64,000 nt of DNA from Fibrobacter succinogenes (GCA_902771595.1 CACXXH010000028.1:61963-125962); one strand, 5' to 3'. Positions 49,858-57,995 are shown, counted from the stretch's first letter. Notes: generated by a model from the letters alone, not told the origin. Program-made: numbers and translations.

Positions 49858-50022
49858 ATGAGTTGGGAATGCCGGTATTTGAGAGAAACATTCTGCGACA
49901 AGCGGAAACAGGAATGCAATCCGGGGGAACCGGGGTGCGTTTTGCGCGGGAAGGTGAGTTTCCCGTTAAAAGATGCGCCCGCGCCGCGTGTCAAAAAGCC
50001 CTCCGGCCCCAGCGAAAAATGA
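49858..50022 (+). CDS. Small cysteine-rich protein
   Basis: A 54-residue frame starts MSWECRYLRETFCDKRKQEC and has four cysteines (C5, C13, C20, C27). It continues CVLRGKVSFP, with a Lys/Pro-rich tail. The spacing suggests a metal- or disulfide-stabilised mini-domain. It is divergent from malQ and has no strong ribosome-binding site visible, so the start is a guess (the frame also extends upstream to 49801). No family name recognised. Confidence 0.45.
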   Translation: MSWECRYLRETFCDKRKQECNPGEPGCVLRGKVSFPLKDAPAPRVKKPSGPSEK

Positions 50023-50073
50023 CGGCCCGAAATGGGAAGCCCCAAGCGGAACAGCCCGAAATGCCATAAAAAA

Positions 50074-50099
50074 AGGTATCAAGAAAAATCTTGATACCT
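50074..50099 (-). terminator. Terminator after the AlkD-like gene
   Basis: AGGTATCAAGA-aaaa-TCTTGATACCT is an 11-bp perfect stem, followed on the minus strand by TTTTTTT. Confidence 0.85.
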
Positions 50100-50105
50100 G
50101 TAATT

Positions 50106-50147
50106 CTATTAACTAATAACCAGCGACTGGCGACCAGTAACCAGCGG
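50106..50147 (+). repeat. Heptanucleotide tandem array (6 units)
   Basis: Units CTATTAA, CTAATAA, CCAGCGA, CTGGCGA, CCAGTAA, CCAGCGG, six in register, lie between the stop of the AlkD-like gene (50153) and its terminator. Confidence 0.8.
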
Positions 50148-50152
50148 GCCCA

Positions 50153-50815
50153 TTAAATGAGGCGCAGGATTTCTTGCGTGGTCTGTTCGGCGAAGCTGTT
50201 GTCCTGCACGAAGCGGCGCACTTCGGTCGGGTTGATGCGTGCGTATTCGGAGAGCGCGCGCCCGATACCGTTCCTAATATAATAGTCGTCTTCCTTGGCG
50301 CAAGTGAGGCAGAACTGGCGCAGGAGCGGCCAGTCGGTGCGGTCCTTGTACTGGATCTGGAAGATGATGGCGCTACGGCGGACCCAGATGTTCGGGTCGC
50401 GAATCCATGCGGTGATCTTGCTGCGCAGCGCGGGAAGCCTGAGGGCGAGGTCGCCCAGGATGCATGCGGCGAGCGTGTCGACCGTATCTCTCCAAGCGCG
50501 GGTCTTGATAAGCTTTTTCAGAAAGTTAAGGTGCTGACCGCCGAGAAGGTCCTTGTGGCGGAAGAGGTAATCGCATGCCGCGTACTGGATTTCGCGGTAA
50601 GGCTGCGACCACATGTCTTCGACCCTGGCTACGAGTTCAGCGTCATCTTTGGGCGGGTTCCTGTCGAATATCGGGTAAGTGACTTCGCGCCGCGGGACCA
50701 GCCTGATGCCGAGGAAATCGAATTGTTCCCTCGTCTTCTTGGACATCTCGTGTGCTTCTTCTTCGTTCGCGATAGCACGTAGTGCAAGTAGTATTTCTTG
50801 AGTGAACCTTAACAT
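50153..50815 (-). CDS. AlkD-like DNA alkylation repair protein (HEAT-repeat)
   Basis: AlkD-type glycosylases excise alkylated purines and fold as ALK/HEAT repeats. From the ATG at 50815 the product has 220 residues. Repeat helices are visible: PYREIQYAACDYLFRH, DTVDTLAACILGDL, DPNIWVRRSAIIFQIQY and DYYIRNGIGRALSEYARI. The last two match the conserved AlkD blocks (WxRR and the region around IRNGIGRAL). The frame runs on upstream to 50935, but the added residues are AT-rich and look like leader sequence. The catalytic Asp is not assigned with certainty. Transcribed divergently from the AT-hook gene. Confidence 0.85.
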   Translation of the reverse strand: MLRFTQEILLALRAIANEEEAHEMSKKTREQFDFLGIRLVPRREVTYPIFDRNPPKDDAELVARVEDMWSQPYREIQYAACDYLFRHKDLLGGQHLNFLKKLIKTRAWRDTVDTLAACILGDLALRLPALRSKITAWIRDPNIWVRRSAIIFQIQYKDRTDWPLLRQFCLTCAKEDDYYIRNGIGRALSEYARINPTEVRRFVQDNSFAEQTTQEILRLI

Positions 50816-50962
50816 GACCCCACAAAAATAGTCCCAAAAGATTTTTTTTTCTAGGTCTTGACAAAACTTTTTTTTAAAATTTTTTATTTTTTCAAAGCTT
50901 TTTTGCAAAAAAATGACAAAAAATACTCTTGACAACGATTTTTTTTGAGATTTTAAGGCTTT

Positions 50963-51637
50963 ATGGCTACTGAAAACGGCTCCTTATATAGTGATGTAAT
51001 TGAGGTCCCGCCCGAACTTCGCGGCCCTTCCAATGAAGAAATTTTGCAGATGTCGGAGCGCGAAGACTCCGAAAGGCGCCGCCGTGCGGCCGCCAGGCCC
51101 TCGAAACGCGAAAGAATGCGCCGCAAGATGAACAAGGAACTCGCCACCATGTCGCAGATCGGTGCGGGCATTGCTCGGGCCAATACGCGTCAGTCCGCCC
51201 CCATTCAGCACGTATCGGCGAAGAGCGGCGGACCGAAGGGGGAGGAGGGCTTCCAGAAAAAGCAGCCGTCCTTCGCCCGCAAGAAACTCGAATCGCTGTT
51301 CAGCGCCGCCTTCCATCGCGACCGCCATGTGGAAGAAGCTCCCGTTTCGGCTCCGGTGAAAAAAGAACCGAAGTTCACTCCGCCCGCAGTCCCGTCGTCG
51401 GGGCGCGTGCTCAGCGGTTCCTTCGGGCCTAAGCGTTCCGACGAGGCGAAGGCGAAGGTCTATTCCGTCGCGGAACTCGAACGCATCCGCATGGAAGAAC
51501 GCGCCAAGAAAATCCGTGCCGAACTCGCCCGCAAGAACAAGACCGTGGCACCCGCAGTCGCTGAAGACGGCACTCCGGTGAAGCGCCCGCGCGGACGCCC
51601 GCGCAAGAACCCGCTGCCTCCGCCCGAACAGCCGTAA
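50963..51637 (+). CDS. Basic protein with C-terminal AT-hook, unknown function
   Basis: The 224-residue product is largely disordered and rich in Arg, Lys, Pro and Ala. It has a helical basic stretch near residues 35-60 (ERRRRAAARPSKRERMRRK), a coiled region (VAELERIRMEERAKKIRAEL-like) and ends in an AT-hook (KRPRGRPRKNPLPPPEQP). AT-hooks bind the minor groove of AT-rich DNA, so a nucleoid-associated role is plausible; this is inference. The upstream 140 bases are extremely AT-rich, with two TTGACA hexamers (50858 and 50930), and could be its own target. No homologous family is recognised. Confidence 0.6.
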   Translation: MATENGSLYSDVIEVPPELRGPSNEEILQMSEREDSERRRRAAARPSKRERMRRKMNKELATMSQIGAGIARANTRQSAPIQHVSAKSGGPKGEEGFQKKQPSFARKKLESLFSAAFHRDRHVEEAPVSAPVKKEPKFTPPAVPSSGRVLSGSFGPKRSDEAKAKVYSVAELERIRMEERAKKIRAELARKNKTVAPAVAEDGTPVKRPRGRPRKNPLPPPEQP

Positions 51638-51658
51638 ACACCAGAAAAGAGAATGCAA

Positions 51659-51690
51659 AAAAGCCCGCCTTCTTTCGAAAGCGGGCTTTT
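51659..51690 (+). terminator. Terminator after the AT-hook gene
   Basis: AAAAGCCCGC pairs with GCGGGCTTTT. The gene ends 21 bases before it, and tRNA-Cys follows on the other strand, so it may act in both directions. Confidence 0.85.
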
Positions 51691-51693
51691 AAG

Positions 51694-51766
51694 AGGCAAC
51701 GATCAGACTCGAACTGATGAATAAGGCTTTTGCAGAGCCGCCCCTTACCAACTTGGGTACGTCGCC
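51694..51766 (-). tRNA. tRNA-Cys (anticodon GCA)
   Basis: The minus strand folds as a cloverleaf: acceptor GGCGACG/CGTTGCC with one G-U pair, anticodon loop CTGCAAA, T-arm ATCAG-TTCGAGT-CTGAT. The discriminator is U and no CCA is encoded. 73 bases. Confidence 0.93.
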
Positions 51767-51840
51767 GATTGTGAGCGCTAATATAGGTAATGATTGCGGT
51801 TTTATCAAGGGGCAAATGCGAAAAAAACTAGATTTCGACC

Positions 51841-52398
51841 ATGTTTGGTGCAGTAACGCGCGCGTTCGGCGCGATTAAGGTGAATTTGGCCGCCCTGCTC
51901 GGGGAATTGTGGATGCGCAGCCTGCGGGTTCGCATCGATGCCCCCGCCGATTTCGGGCCGGGCATCCTGGGTTGCTGGCACCGCGACCTGCTGGTGAGTT
52001 TCGCCGCGTTCAAGGGCAGGGGAGTGCACGCTCTCGTATCGGAATCCGGCGATGGGGAATTCCTCGCCCGCGCCATCGCCCGCATGGGCTTCCGGGTCAG
52101 CCGCGGTTCGGACACGCACGGTTCGCTCAACGTGCGCCATTTGGTACAAACTCTCAAGGAAGGCGGAACCGTGGGCATGGCGCTCGACGGTCCCCGCGGT
52201 CCGGCACTGCAGGTCAAGCCGGGTACGCCCTGGCTTTCTAAAGTTTCCGGCCGCCCGATATGGCTTATCTGCCCGCGCTACGGCGCGCATTTCCGCCTCA
52301 AGACCTGGGATAATTTTGTCGTTCCCTTGCCGTTGTCATCAATTGACATTCGAATTAAGTATTTTTGCCAAGAAGAAACAAAAAAACAAAAGGAGTAA
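51841..52398 (+). CDS. DUF374-type lysophospholipid/lipid A acyltransferase-like protein
   Basis: The 185-residue protein resembles DUF374 (LPLAT superfamily): GCWHRDLLVSFAAF (catalytic-His-like WH), HALVSESGDGEFLARAI, RGSDTHGSLNVRHLV and the glycine-rich LDGPRGPALQVKPG. A hydrophobic N-terminal helix would attach it to the inner membrane. The next gene (52404) begins 5 bases after its stop, so the two share a transcript. Substrate not predictable. Confidence 0.82.
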   Translation: MFGAVTRAFGAIKVNLAALLGELWMRSLRVRIDAPADFGPGILGCWHRDLLVSFAAFKGRGVHALVSESGDGEFLARAIARMGFRVSRGSDTHGSLNVRHLVQTLKEGGTVGMALDGPRGPALQVKPGTPWLSKVSGRPIWLICPRYGAHFRLKTWDNFVVPLPLSSIDIRIKYFCQEETKKQKE

Positions 52399-52403
52399 CC
52401 GTC

Positions 52404-53057
52404 GTGATTACATTGCCGCCAAAATTTGTCGCGTTTGACCTCGAAACGACCGGGCTTGTGAATACCAAGGATGAAATCGTCGAAATCGGTGCCGTGAAGT
52501 TCACCGTGGCCGTAGAAAAGGGCAAGGTGGTGCCCAAGCTCATCTCCGAGTTCAACACGCTGGTGAACCCGAACATGATGATTCCCGAAGAGGCTTCTCG
52601 CGTGAACCACATTACCGACGCCATGGTGAAGGACGCTCCCCCGGTGGGCGAGTGCCTCAAGAAGTTCACCGCGTTCTGCGGGCAGGGCTCCATTCTGCTT
52701 GCGCACAACGCTCCCTTCGACGTCGGCTTCTTGCGCGTGGCCTACTCCAAGAACCCGCAGTACGTTCCCGGCAACCCCGCTATCGACAGCCTGGTGGTCG
52801 CCCGCACGATTCTGCCCGAGCTCGACAACCATAAGCTCGGTTACATGGCGAACCTCTTCATGAAGCGCGGCGAGTTCACGATGAAGATCGATTCCGCGAA
52901 GATGCACCGCGCCGTGTACGACTGCGAGATGCTCATGGAAGTGTTCGTGGCGCTCATGCGCCGCCGGTTCAAGGAAAAGGACTGGGAAATGGCGAACATC
53001 ATGGCGAGCCTCGCCAAGTACAAGGGCCTCCCGCTGTTCATCAACAAGCCGAACTGA
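52404..53057 (+). CDS. DnaQ-like 3'-5' exonuclease (DEDDh)
   Basis: The product (217 residues from GTG 52404) shows the three exonuclease motifs: FDLETTGL (Exo I, Asp and Glu), HNAPFDVGFL (Exo II) and HRAVYDCEML (Exo III, His and Asp). The block NPNMMIPEEASRVNHITDAM is typical of DnaQ/PolC epsilon-type exonucleases. The start at 52404 is chosen because AGGAG lies 8 bases upstream; an ATG at 52365 would extend the frame into the acyltransferase gene. It could be a proofreading subunit or an RNase T/DnaQ-like repair enzyme. Confidence 0.9.
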   Translation: MITLPPKFVAFDLETTGLVNTKDEIVEIGAVKFTVAVEKGKVVPKLISEFNTLVNPNMMIPEEASRVNHITDAMVKDAPPVGECLKKFTAFCGQGSILLAHNAPFDVGFLRVAYSKNPQYVPGNPAIDSLVVARTILPELDNHKLGYMANLFMKRGEFTMKIDSAKMHRAVYDCEMLMEVFVALMRRRFKEKDWEMANIMASLAKYKGLPLFINKPN

Positions 53058-53114
53058 CCCTACAGTCATCCCTCGTCATGTCGCGGCCTTGCTCAGCAAG
53101 GCCAGCGTGCCCGC

Positions 53115-53150
53115 GTCATACCGCAGTCGCGTAGCGACAAGAGTATCCAT
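53115..53150 (-). repeat. 36-bp dispersed repeat, copy B
   Basis: Exact reverse complement of 37480-37515. The gap also holds a palindrome GGCCTTGCTCAGCAAGGCC and a terminator. Confidence 0.8.
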
Positions 53151-53185
53151 GGCCACACTTGAGCCTATGCTCAGAATACACAAAA

Positions 53186-53213
53186 CACCGCCAAAGGGCT
53201 GCCTTGGCGGTTG
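53186..53213 (-). terminator. Terminator of rpmB
   Basis: CCGCCAAGGCAGCCCTTTGGCGG on the minus strand (stem CCGCCAA/TTGGCGG with internal loop) is followed by TGTTTTG. Confidence 0.65.
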
Positions 53214-53235
53214 AATTCTGTTTCCGAAACGGGAA

Positions 53236-53439
53236 TTAGATTCCGAGTTCCTGGGCGACGGCCTGGATGCCGAGCTTGCTGATGGTGCGGAGACCGGCAG
53301 CGCTCACGCGGAGGGTTACCCAGCGATCTTCTTCGGGGATGTAGAAGCGCTTCTTCTGGAGGTTGGGAAGCTGCTTCATCAACTTCTTGCGGTTGGAGTG
53401 GGAAACCATGTTACCCACGAGGCCGTTTACGGACTGCAA
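53236..53439 (-). CDS. rpmB: Ribosomal protein bL28, apparently short or shifted at the N-terminus
   Basis: The C-terminal body is clear bL28: LVGNMVSHSNRKK, LPNLQKKRFYIPEEDRWVTL, RVSAAGLRTISKLGIQAV. Normal bL28 begins with about 10-12 more residues (C..TGK.P before VGN.VSH). Here the only upstream start is TTG at 53439, which gives LQSVNG instead of the usual segment. Yet a very good promoter (53439-53467) overlaps this TTG. So either the true start is the internal ATG (MVSHSNRKK) or the 5' end is damaged. ispH ends 36 bases upstream. Confidence 0.75.
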   Translation of the reverse strand: MQSVNGLVGNMVSHSNRKKLMKQLPNLQKKRFYIPEEDRWVTLRVSAAGLRTISKLGIQAVAQELGI

Positions 53440-53467
53440 TTTTAGATAAAAATTGGCAAATTGTCAA
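53439..53467 (-). promoter_or_regulatory. Consensus-like sigma-70 promoter of rpmB
   Basis: On the minus strand TTGACA (53467-53462), a 17-base spacer and TAAAAT (53444-53439). Confidence 0.7.
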
Positions 53468-53475
53468 GGCTAAAC

Positions 53476-54408
53476 TTAATCTTGCAGTTCCTTGGGAAGG
53501 TTAAATTTGGTCGATTCGACCAATTTTATGAAATTTTCGATGTTTAGGGGGGCAAATTTGGCCTTCAGCCACTCCACGACCTCCTGGACCAGCACCTCGG
53601 GTGCGGAGGCTCCGCTCGAAATACCGACCGATTCGACGCCGTCGAACCAGGCCGGATCGAGGTCGTTCACGTCGGCGATGAGGTAGCTCTTGATGCCCTG
53701 TTCGAGCCCGAGTTCCATGAGACGGCTGGAATTGGAGGAGTTTTTCGCCCCGACGACTAGGAGCATGTCGACCTGCTTGCACAGATCGAGCACCGCGGCC
53801 TGGCGGTTGCCTGTCGCGTAGCAGAGGTCGCCCGCGTTGGGGCCGATAATACCCGGGAAACGGGCCTTGAGGGCCTCGATGATCTTGCGGGTTTCGGCCA
53901 CGGAGAGCGTGGTCTGCGTGATGTAGGCGAGTTCCTTGCCTTCGGGAACCTGCACGGTCGCGACGTCGGCCTCGTTCTGGATGAGCGTGATGGCGCCTGC
54001 GGGGAGCTGCCCGAGCGTGCCTTCCACCTCGGCGTGGCCCGCATGCCCGATGAGGATGATGTGGCGACCTGCGTTGTAGTGGCGCTTGGCGCTGTAGTGG
54101 ACCTTGAGCACCAGCGGACAGCTTGCGTCGAGCACCTTCAGGTGGCGTGCTTCGGCGTCGGCGTATACGTGTTCGGCGACCCCGTGTGCGGAGAAAATGA
54201 CGACGGAACCCTCGGGGACCTCGTCCACCTCGTCCACGAAGATGACTCCTCTTTCTTTGAGGGCGTCGACGACGAACTTGTTGTGCACGATTTCGTGGCG
54301 CATGTAGATGGAGGTGCCGTATTTTTCAAGGGCCTTCTCGACTACGTGGATGGCGCGGTCGACACCGGCGCAGAACCCGCGGGGGGTGGCAAGTACAATC
54401 TTCTTCAT
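53476..54408 (-). CDS. ispH: 4-hydroxy-3-methylbut-2-enyl diphosphate reductase (IspH)
   Basis: The last step of the non-mevalonate isoprenoid pathway (HMBPP to IPP/DMAPP), a [4Fe-4S] enzyme. The 310 residues contain the three cluster Cys (PRGFCAGVDRAI; DASCPLVLKVH; GDLCYATGNRQ) and the family motifs HEIVHNKFVVDAL, FSAHGVAEHV, IGHAGHAEVEGT and NSSNSSRLMEL. The frame extends upstream over waaA to 54927, but the start at 54408 is the one that yields KKIVLATPRGFCAG. It is two bases after waaA, so they share an operon. Confidence 0.96.
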   Translation of the reverse strand: MKKIVLATPRGFCAGVDRAIHVVEKALEKYGTSIYMRHEIVHNKFVVDALKERGVIFVDEVDEVPEGSVVIFSAHGVAEHVYADAEARHLKVLDASCPLVLKVHYSAKRHYNAGRHIILIGHAGHAEVEGTLGQLPAGAITLIQNEADVATVQVPEGKELAYITQTTLSVAETRKIIEALKARFPGIIGPNAGDLCYATGNRQAAVLDLCKQVDMLLVVGAKNSSNSSRLMELGLEQGIKSYLIADVNDLDPAWFDGVESVGISSGASAPEVLVQEVVEWLKAKFAPLNIENFIKLVESTKFNLPKELQD

Positions 54409-54410
54409 GG

Positions 54411-55643
54411 TTATTTCGCGTTTGGGGTTGGGAGCAGTTCGCTCAGGAATTCCACGAACTGCGTGTACGAATCTTCTAGCTTTTCCCGCTCGTGGGCGAG
54501 GAACCGCTCGATGTTCTTGGTGTCGGCGATGTTCCTGCGGGGGTAGTCCTCGGGCCCGCGGAACTGCGTGAGCACGCCTTCGCGCACGAGGGTGGCCACG
54601 TTTTCGGCCTGGCCTGCGGAATAGGGCCCGATGCTGGTGCGGACTCCGGCCTGGAGCGGTTCCCAGAAGTCGTGCACGCCGAGGAACCGGCTGAACGAGC
54701 CTCCGACGACCGCGGTTTTTGAGACGGCGAATACTTCGGCGGTGATGCCGAACTTGTTTACCATCGAGACGGCGCCCTTCTGTACCTGGGGCCATTCGAC
54801 GACCGGGATTTTCTTCTCGGCGAGCGCCTTGCGGAACTGTTCCACTTCTTCGAGCCTGCGCGGGGCGAGCACCATGGATTCGTTCTGCAGCAAGGAGAAC
54901 GACAACATGCGATAGAGGCTTGACCATTCCGAATAGTGCATCGAGACGAAGAAAGTGTCGACCGTCTTTTCGGCTCCGGCGGCATCGCCCTCTGCCGAGG
55001 GATCAGCGTCGTTTGTCGCGGGTCTGTTGCCGCGCGCCCAAGGGAGGAGCTTCCAGTCACCGCCGATGATGGGGCTGCCGATGTTCGAGCGCGACGCCAC
55101 GTTCATCAGGCGCGAAAGGTCGGCGCCGGTCTGCATGCTCGCGAACCCGACGGTAGAAAAGTCTATGCCCGGAATGGATGCGTGGTAACGGCCCGAGACG
55201 ATGGCTACGGAAGGCCTGTAGCTCAACCGCTTCATGGTGGAAAGGTAGCCCGGCCACAGTTCGTTCTCGCCCAGGACGAGCGCGATGGGCTTCGCCTTCT
55301 TTGCGAACTTTGCCATTGCCGCCGGTGTATCGGCCGGGGCTATGCAGGCTTCGATGCTCGGCGTCGGCATGGCGTTGCGGAGGTATTCGAGCACTTCCGC
55401 CTTTTGCGTGGTGATAAGGATTCTCGGGCAGTCCGCGATGTCTTGCTGCAGGAACTTCGCGAGGTTCAAGAGCATCTTGCATTCGCCGAGACTTGCTCCG
55501 TGCAGCCAGAGGAACGGACCTTCGGGCCACGGACCTTCCAAACGTTCGTTTATACGAAACCGTTTGTCTGCGACGGGGACACGCGCCACAGCCTTTGCGG
55601 CGGTGCCGATAGCGGAGCGGGCGATGTCTAGCGCATTAAACAT
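54411..55643 (-). CDS. waaA: 3-deoxy-D-manno-octulosonic acid transferase (WaaA/KdtA)
   Basis: WaaA adds Kdo to lipid A at the inner membrane. The 410-residue product has FLWLHGASLGECKM (acceptor-binding Ser/Glu region), LVLGENELWPGYL, VAIVSGRYHAS, TFFVSMHYSEWSSL and the C-terminal nucleotide-binding block AVVGGSFSRFLGVHDFWEPL followed by GVRTSIGPYSAGQAENV. This points to a Gram-negative outer membrane with a Kdo core. It lacks the usual hydrophobic N-terminal anchor in strong form. The methyltransferase gene lies 2 bases upstream and ispH 2 bases downstream. Confidence 0.92.
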   Translation of the reverse strand: MFNALDIARSAIGTAAKAVARVPVADKRFRINERLEGPWPEGPFLWLHGASLGECKMLLNLAKFLQQDIADCPRILITTQKAEVLEYLRNAMPTPSIEACIAPADTPAAMAKFAKKAKPIALVLGENELWPGYLSTMKRLSYRPSVAIVSGRYHASIPGIDFSTVGFASMQTGADLSRLMNVASRSNIGSPIIGGDWKLLPWARGNRPATNDADPSAEGDAAGAEKTVDTFFVSMHYSEWSSLYRMLSFSLLQNESMVLAPRRLEEVEQFRKALAEKKIPVVEWPQVQKGAVSMVNKFGITAEVFAVSKTAVVGGSFSRFLGVHDFWEPLQAGVRTSIGPYSAGQAENVATLVREGVLTQFRGPEDYPRRNIADTKNIERFLAHEREKLEDSYTQFVEFLSELLPTPNAK

Positions 55644-55645
55644 TT

Positions 55646-56299
55646 TCAGACCGTGTGAAATTTTAAAAGAACAATTACCAAATTAACAATTACGAGCCAG
55701 AACCACGTGGAGGCATCGGCCTTGAACGCCTGAAAAACGGTGCGCTTGGGACAGCCTGTTTCGGGAAAGTCCTTGTTTGTTGCAGGTTTTGGACTGCCGC
55801 CGGAGTTGCGGCAGAAGAACGCCTCGATATTCGCGGTGCTCATTGGCGTTTTTTTTGCCCAGGCGCGCCAGGTGTCGCCGAACTTTTCTTCGAGGAAGCG
55901 GTCTTCGGCGCGGGCGAGCGCGTATTCAAAGAAGGCAATCGCTATAATGAAAATGTGGAAGAACCCGCTCACGCCGAGGTGGAAAAAGATTGCGCCCAGC
56001 GCGATGTAGGAGTTCGACGTGTACAGCGGGTGGCGCATATGCGCGTAGGGTCCGTCGGTGACGAGTTCTGCGGCCTCGTGTGTGCTGCTGCGCGTGTGCT
56101 GGCCTATAAACTGGCGGGCCCTGATGCGGAGCGCGATGCCCAGGACGTAAAAGAGGAGCGTGCCGACGTAGGGGCCGACCTCCACCATGCGGGAGTAATT
56201 TTGCGGGAAGGGCGCTGCGGGGCAGGCGAGGAGCGCTATGGCGAACAGCGCGAGGATATAGCCGCGGAAGCGGTAGAGAATTTCGCTAGCCTTTCGCAT
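55646..56299 (-). CDS. Isoprenylcysteine carboxyl methyltransferase-like membrane methyltransferase
   Basis: The 217-residue integral membrane protein has several hydrophobic segments and the ICMT/PEMT-type SAM-binding block ELVTDGPYAHMRHPLYTSN followed by ARAEDRFLEEKFGDTWRAWA. In bacteria such proteins methylate unknown small or lipid substrates. The C-terminus has an extra ~60 residues and another membrane helix (WFWLVIVNLVIVLLKF). Its start overlaps the end of the ABC transporter gene by 14 bases. Confidence 0.82.
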   Translation of the reverse strand: MRKASEILYRFRGYILALFAIALLACPAAPFPQNYSRMVEVGPYVGTLLFYVLGIALRIRARQFIGQHTRSSTHEAAELVTDGPYAHMRHPLYTSNSYIALGAIFFHLGVSGFFHIFIIAIAFFEYALARAEDRFLEEKFGDTWRAWAKKTPMSTANIEAFFCRNSGGSPKPATNKDFPETGCPKRTVFQAFKADASTWFWLVIVNLVIVLLKFHTV

Positions 56300-57950
56300 G
56301 TTCCATCTCCACGATGTTGAAGCGGGACTCCGCCACTGTGCTGAACGGGTCGTGGCTCGACATGATGACCCACTTGTTCTGCCTGGCGGCGCAGTCCAGG
56401 AACTGGAGGAGGATGTTCTCGCGGTCGGCGAGCGCGATGGCCGCCATCGGTTCGTCGAGGAGCACCACGGGGGCGTCGGAGGCGAGTGCCCACAGGAGGG
56501 CGATGCGCGAACGTTCCCCGCCCGAAAGCCCTTCCTTTCGGAGCAGACGGTCGGTGCCCGCGGTCTCTATGAATTCGTGCAATGCGCCCGCGCTGTGGCT
56601 GGACGTTCCGCCGTTCTTTTCGAGCTGCCGCAGGAGCATGCGCCGCGGCGGGAGTTCCAGATCTTGCGGGATGAAGAACACGTTTGCAGGCTGGCCGATT
56701 TTTTCGGGCATGTCGCTTTTTTCGGACAGGGACTGCGCGCCGTTGTTGTCTCGGGTCGCCGCACCCCATTCCTCGAGCCCGGCGACGAGCCGCAGGAGCG
56801 TGGACTTCCCGATGCCGTTCCTGCCGCGCAATAATACGGGCTTGCTCCTGTCGAGCGTCAGGTTGAAGTCGCGGAACACCGGCGTGTTCGAACCCTCGTA
56901 GCGGAAGTTGCCGTCGCGAATCTCGAGACCCGCGGCATTGGGGGCGACGCTGTTTAAATTCTGATTAGAACTGCTCGCGGTTCGCTTCGGCAGTTTCCCG
57001 AATTCGACCAGCACGCGGTAGGCGCTCGATGCCGAACGGAACTGCGGCAAGACGCGCGAACATTCCTTGACGGGCTTGTAGCACAGGAGGAGCGCCGAGC
57101 AGAACAGCACCAGCCCCGTGCCGTCCATCCACCCGCGGTTGATGAGCAGTGCGCAGAACGCGAGCACCATGATCATCGCCGTTACAGACAAAGTTTCCAT
57201 CGCGATGGCGAGCCCGTTCTTGCGTACGCTCGCGGCAAGGCCCTTTTGGTTCAGCGCATCCGCGTCGGCCTGGAGTTCGCTCGCGACAGCTTCGCGTTCT
57301 GTTTTCCCGCTCCAGTTGCGAAATATTTTGCGGGCCGCGTTCAGGCTCAGCCTGAAATTCGACCGAGCGTACAGGAGCGATTCCTCGGTCGGCCCGAGGG
57401 ACTGCAGCTTGCGTTGCATCCATGCGACAAACGGGACCACCGCCGCGAACAGGAACAGCGTGAGCGGCCATGATATATATATAAGTACGGGCAGGAATAT
57501 GGCGAGCTGGAGGGTCGCCTGCACCATCTGGAAAAAGACCCCGCCGTTGTTTTGCAGGGCGAGCGTCGATTCGTAGGCTGCTTCCACCCGCGCATCACCC
57601 TCGCCGTTGTGGAAAAGCCTGGGCGAAAGCGAGCGCAGCGCATCCAGGAACCACCGCGTGATGCGCAGGCTTGTGCGGTACAGGAACGTCTCCGAATTGC
57701 GGACCTTCGCGAACATGAATATCTGCCGCAGCGCGGCGACGAGCGCCATCAGGAGCGCCCATTCCCACAGGGCGAACGGAGTTTCGCCCGAGAGCAGCTG
57801 CATGAACGAGCGGATACCCCAAAGAAGCCCCGCGTCGGCGGCGCTGGCCATCAAGGCGAGGGGCAAAAACCTAAAAATGCCGGTAAAAAGGGATTTCTTG
57901 AGCCAATTTTGGATATCCACATAAAAAAAATAAAAAAATCGCTGCAACAC
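56286..57950 (-). CDS. ABC transporter, fused permease and ATPase
   Basis: The 554-residue half-transporter has an N-terminal membrane domain (residues ~20-300) and a C-terminal ATPase with Walker A GRNGIGKST, signature LSGGERSRI, Walker B APVVLLDEP and H-loop MSSHDP. The ATPase is shorter than usual, and an Asn/Ser-rich linker joins the two parts. It would act as a homodimer. Neighbours (ICMT-like methyltransferase, waaA) suggest an envelope or lipid substrate. First gene of the operon. Confidence 0.87.
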   Translation of the reverse strand: MLQRFFYFFYVDIQNWLKKSLFTGIFRFLPLALMASAADAGLLWGIRSFMQLLSGETPFALWEWALLMALVAALRQIFMFAKVRNSETFLYRTSLRITRWFLDALRSLSPRLFHNGEGDARVEAAYESTLALQNNGGVFFQMVQATLQLAIFLPVLIYISWPLTLFLFAAVVPFVAWMQRKLQSLGPTEESLLYARSNFRLSLNAARKIFRNWSGKTEREAVASELQADADALNQKGLAASVRKNGLAIAMETLSVTAMIMVLAFCALLINRGWMDGTGLVLFCSALLLCYKPVKECSRVLPQFRSASSAYRVLVEFGKLPKRTASSSNQNLNSVAPNAAGLEIRDGNFRYEGSNTPVFRDFNLTLDRSKPVLLRGRNGIGKSTLLRLVAGLEEWGAATRDNNGAQSLSEKSDMPEKIGQPANVFFIPQDLELPPRRMLLRQLEKNGGTSSHSAGALHEFIETAGTDRLLRKEGLSGGERSRIALLWALASDAPVVLLDEPMAAIALADRENILLQFLDCAARQNKWVIMSSHDPFSTVAESRFNIVEMEHAKG

Positions 57951-57995
57951 CCTTTACAAAAAAATCCAAATAACTATATTTGGCCCTACCAAGAC

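Noticed and set aside
50816..50935. N-terminal extension of the AlkD-like protein
   Set aside because: Lys/Phe-rich translation of the AT-rich divergent promoter region; the ATG at 50815 is the natural start.
54409..54927. N-terminal extension of ispH
   Set aside because: The extra codons lie inside waaA and read as Arg-rich noise. The true start at 54408 gives the canonical KKIVLATPRGFCAG.
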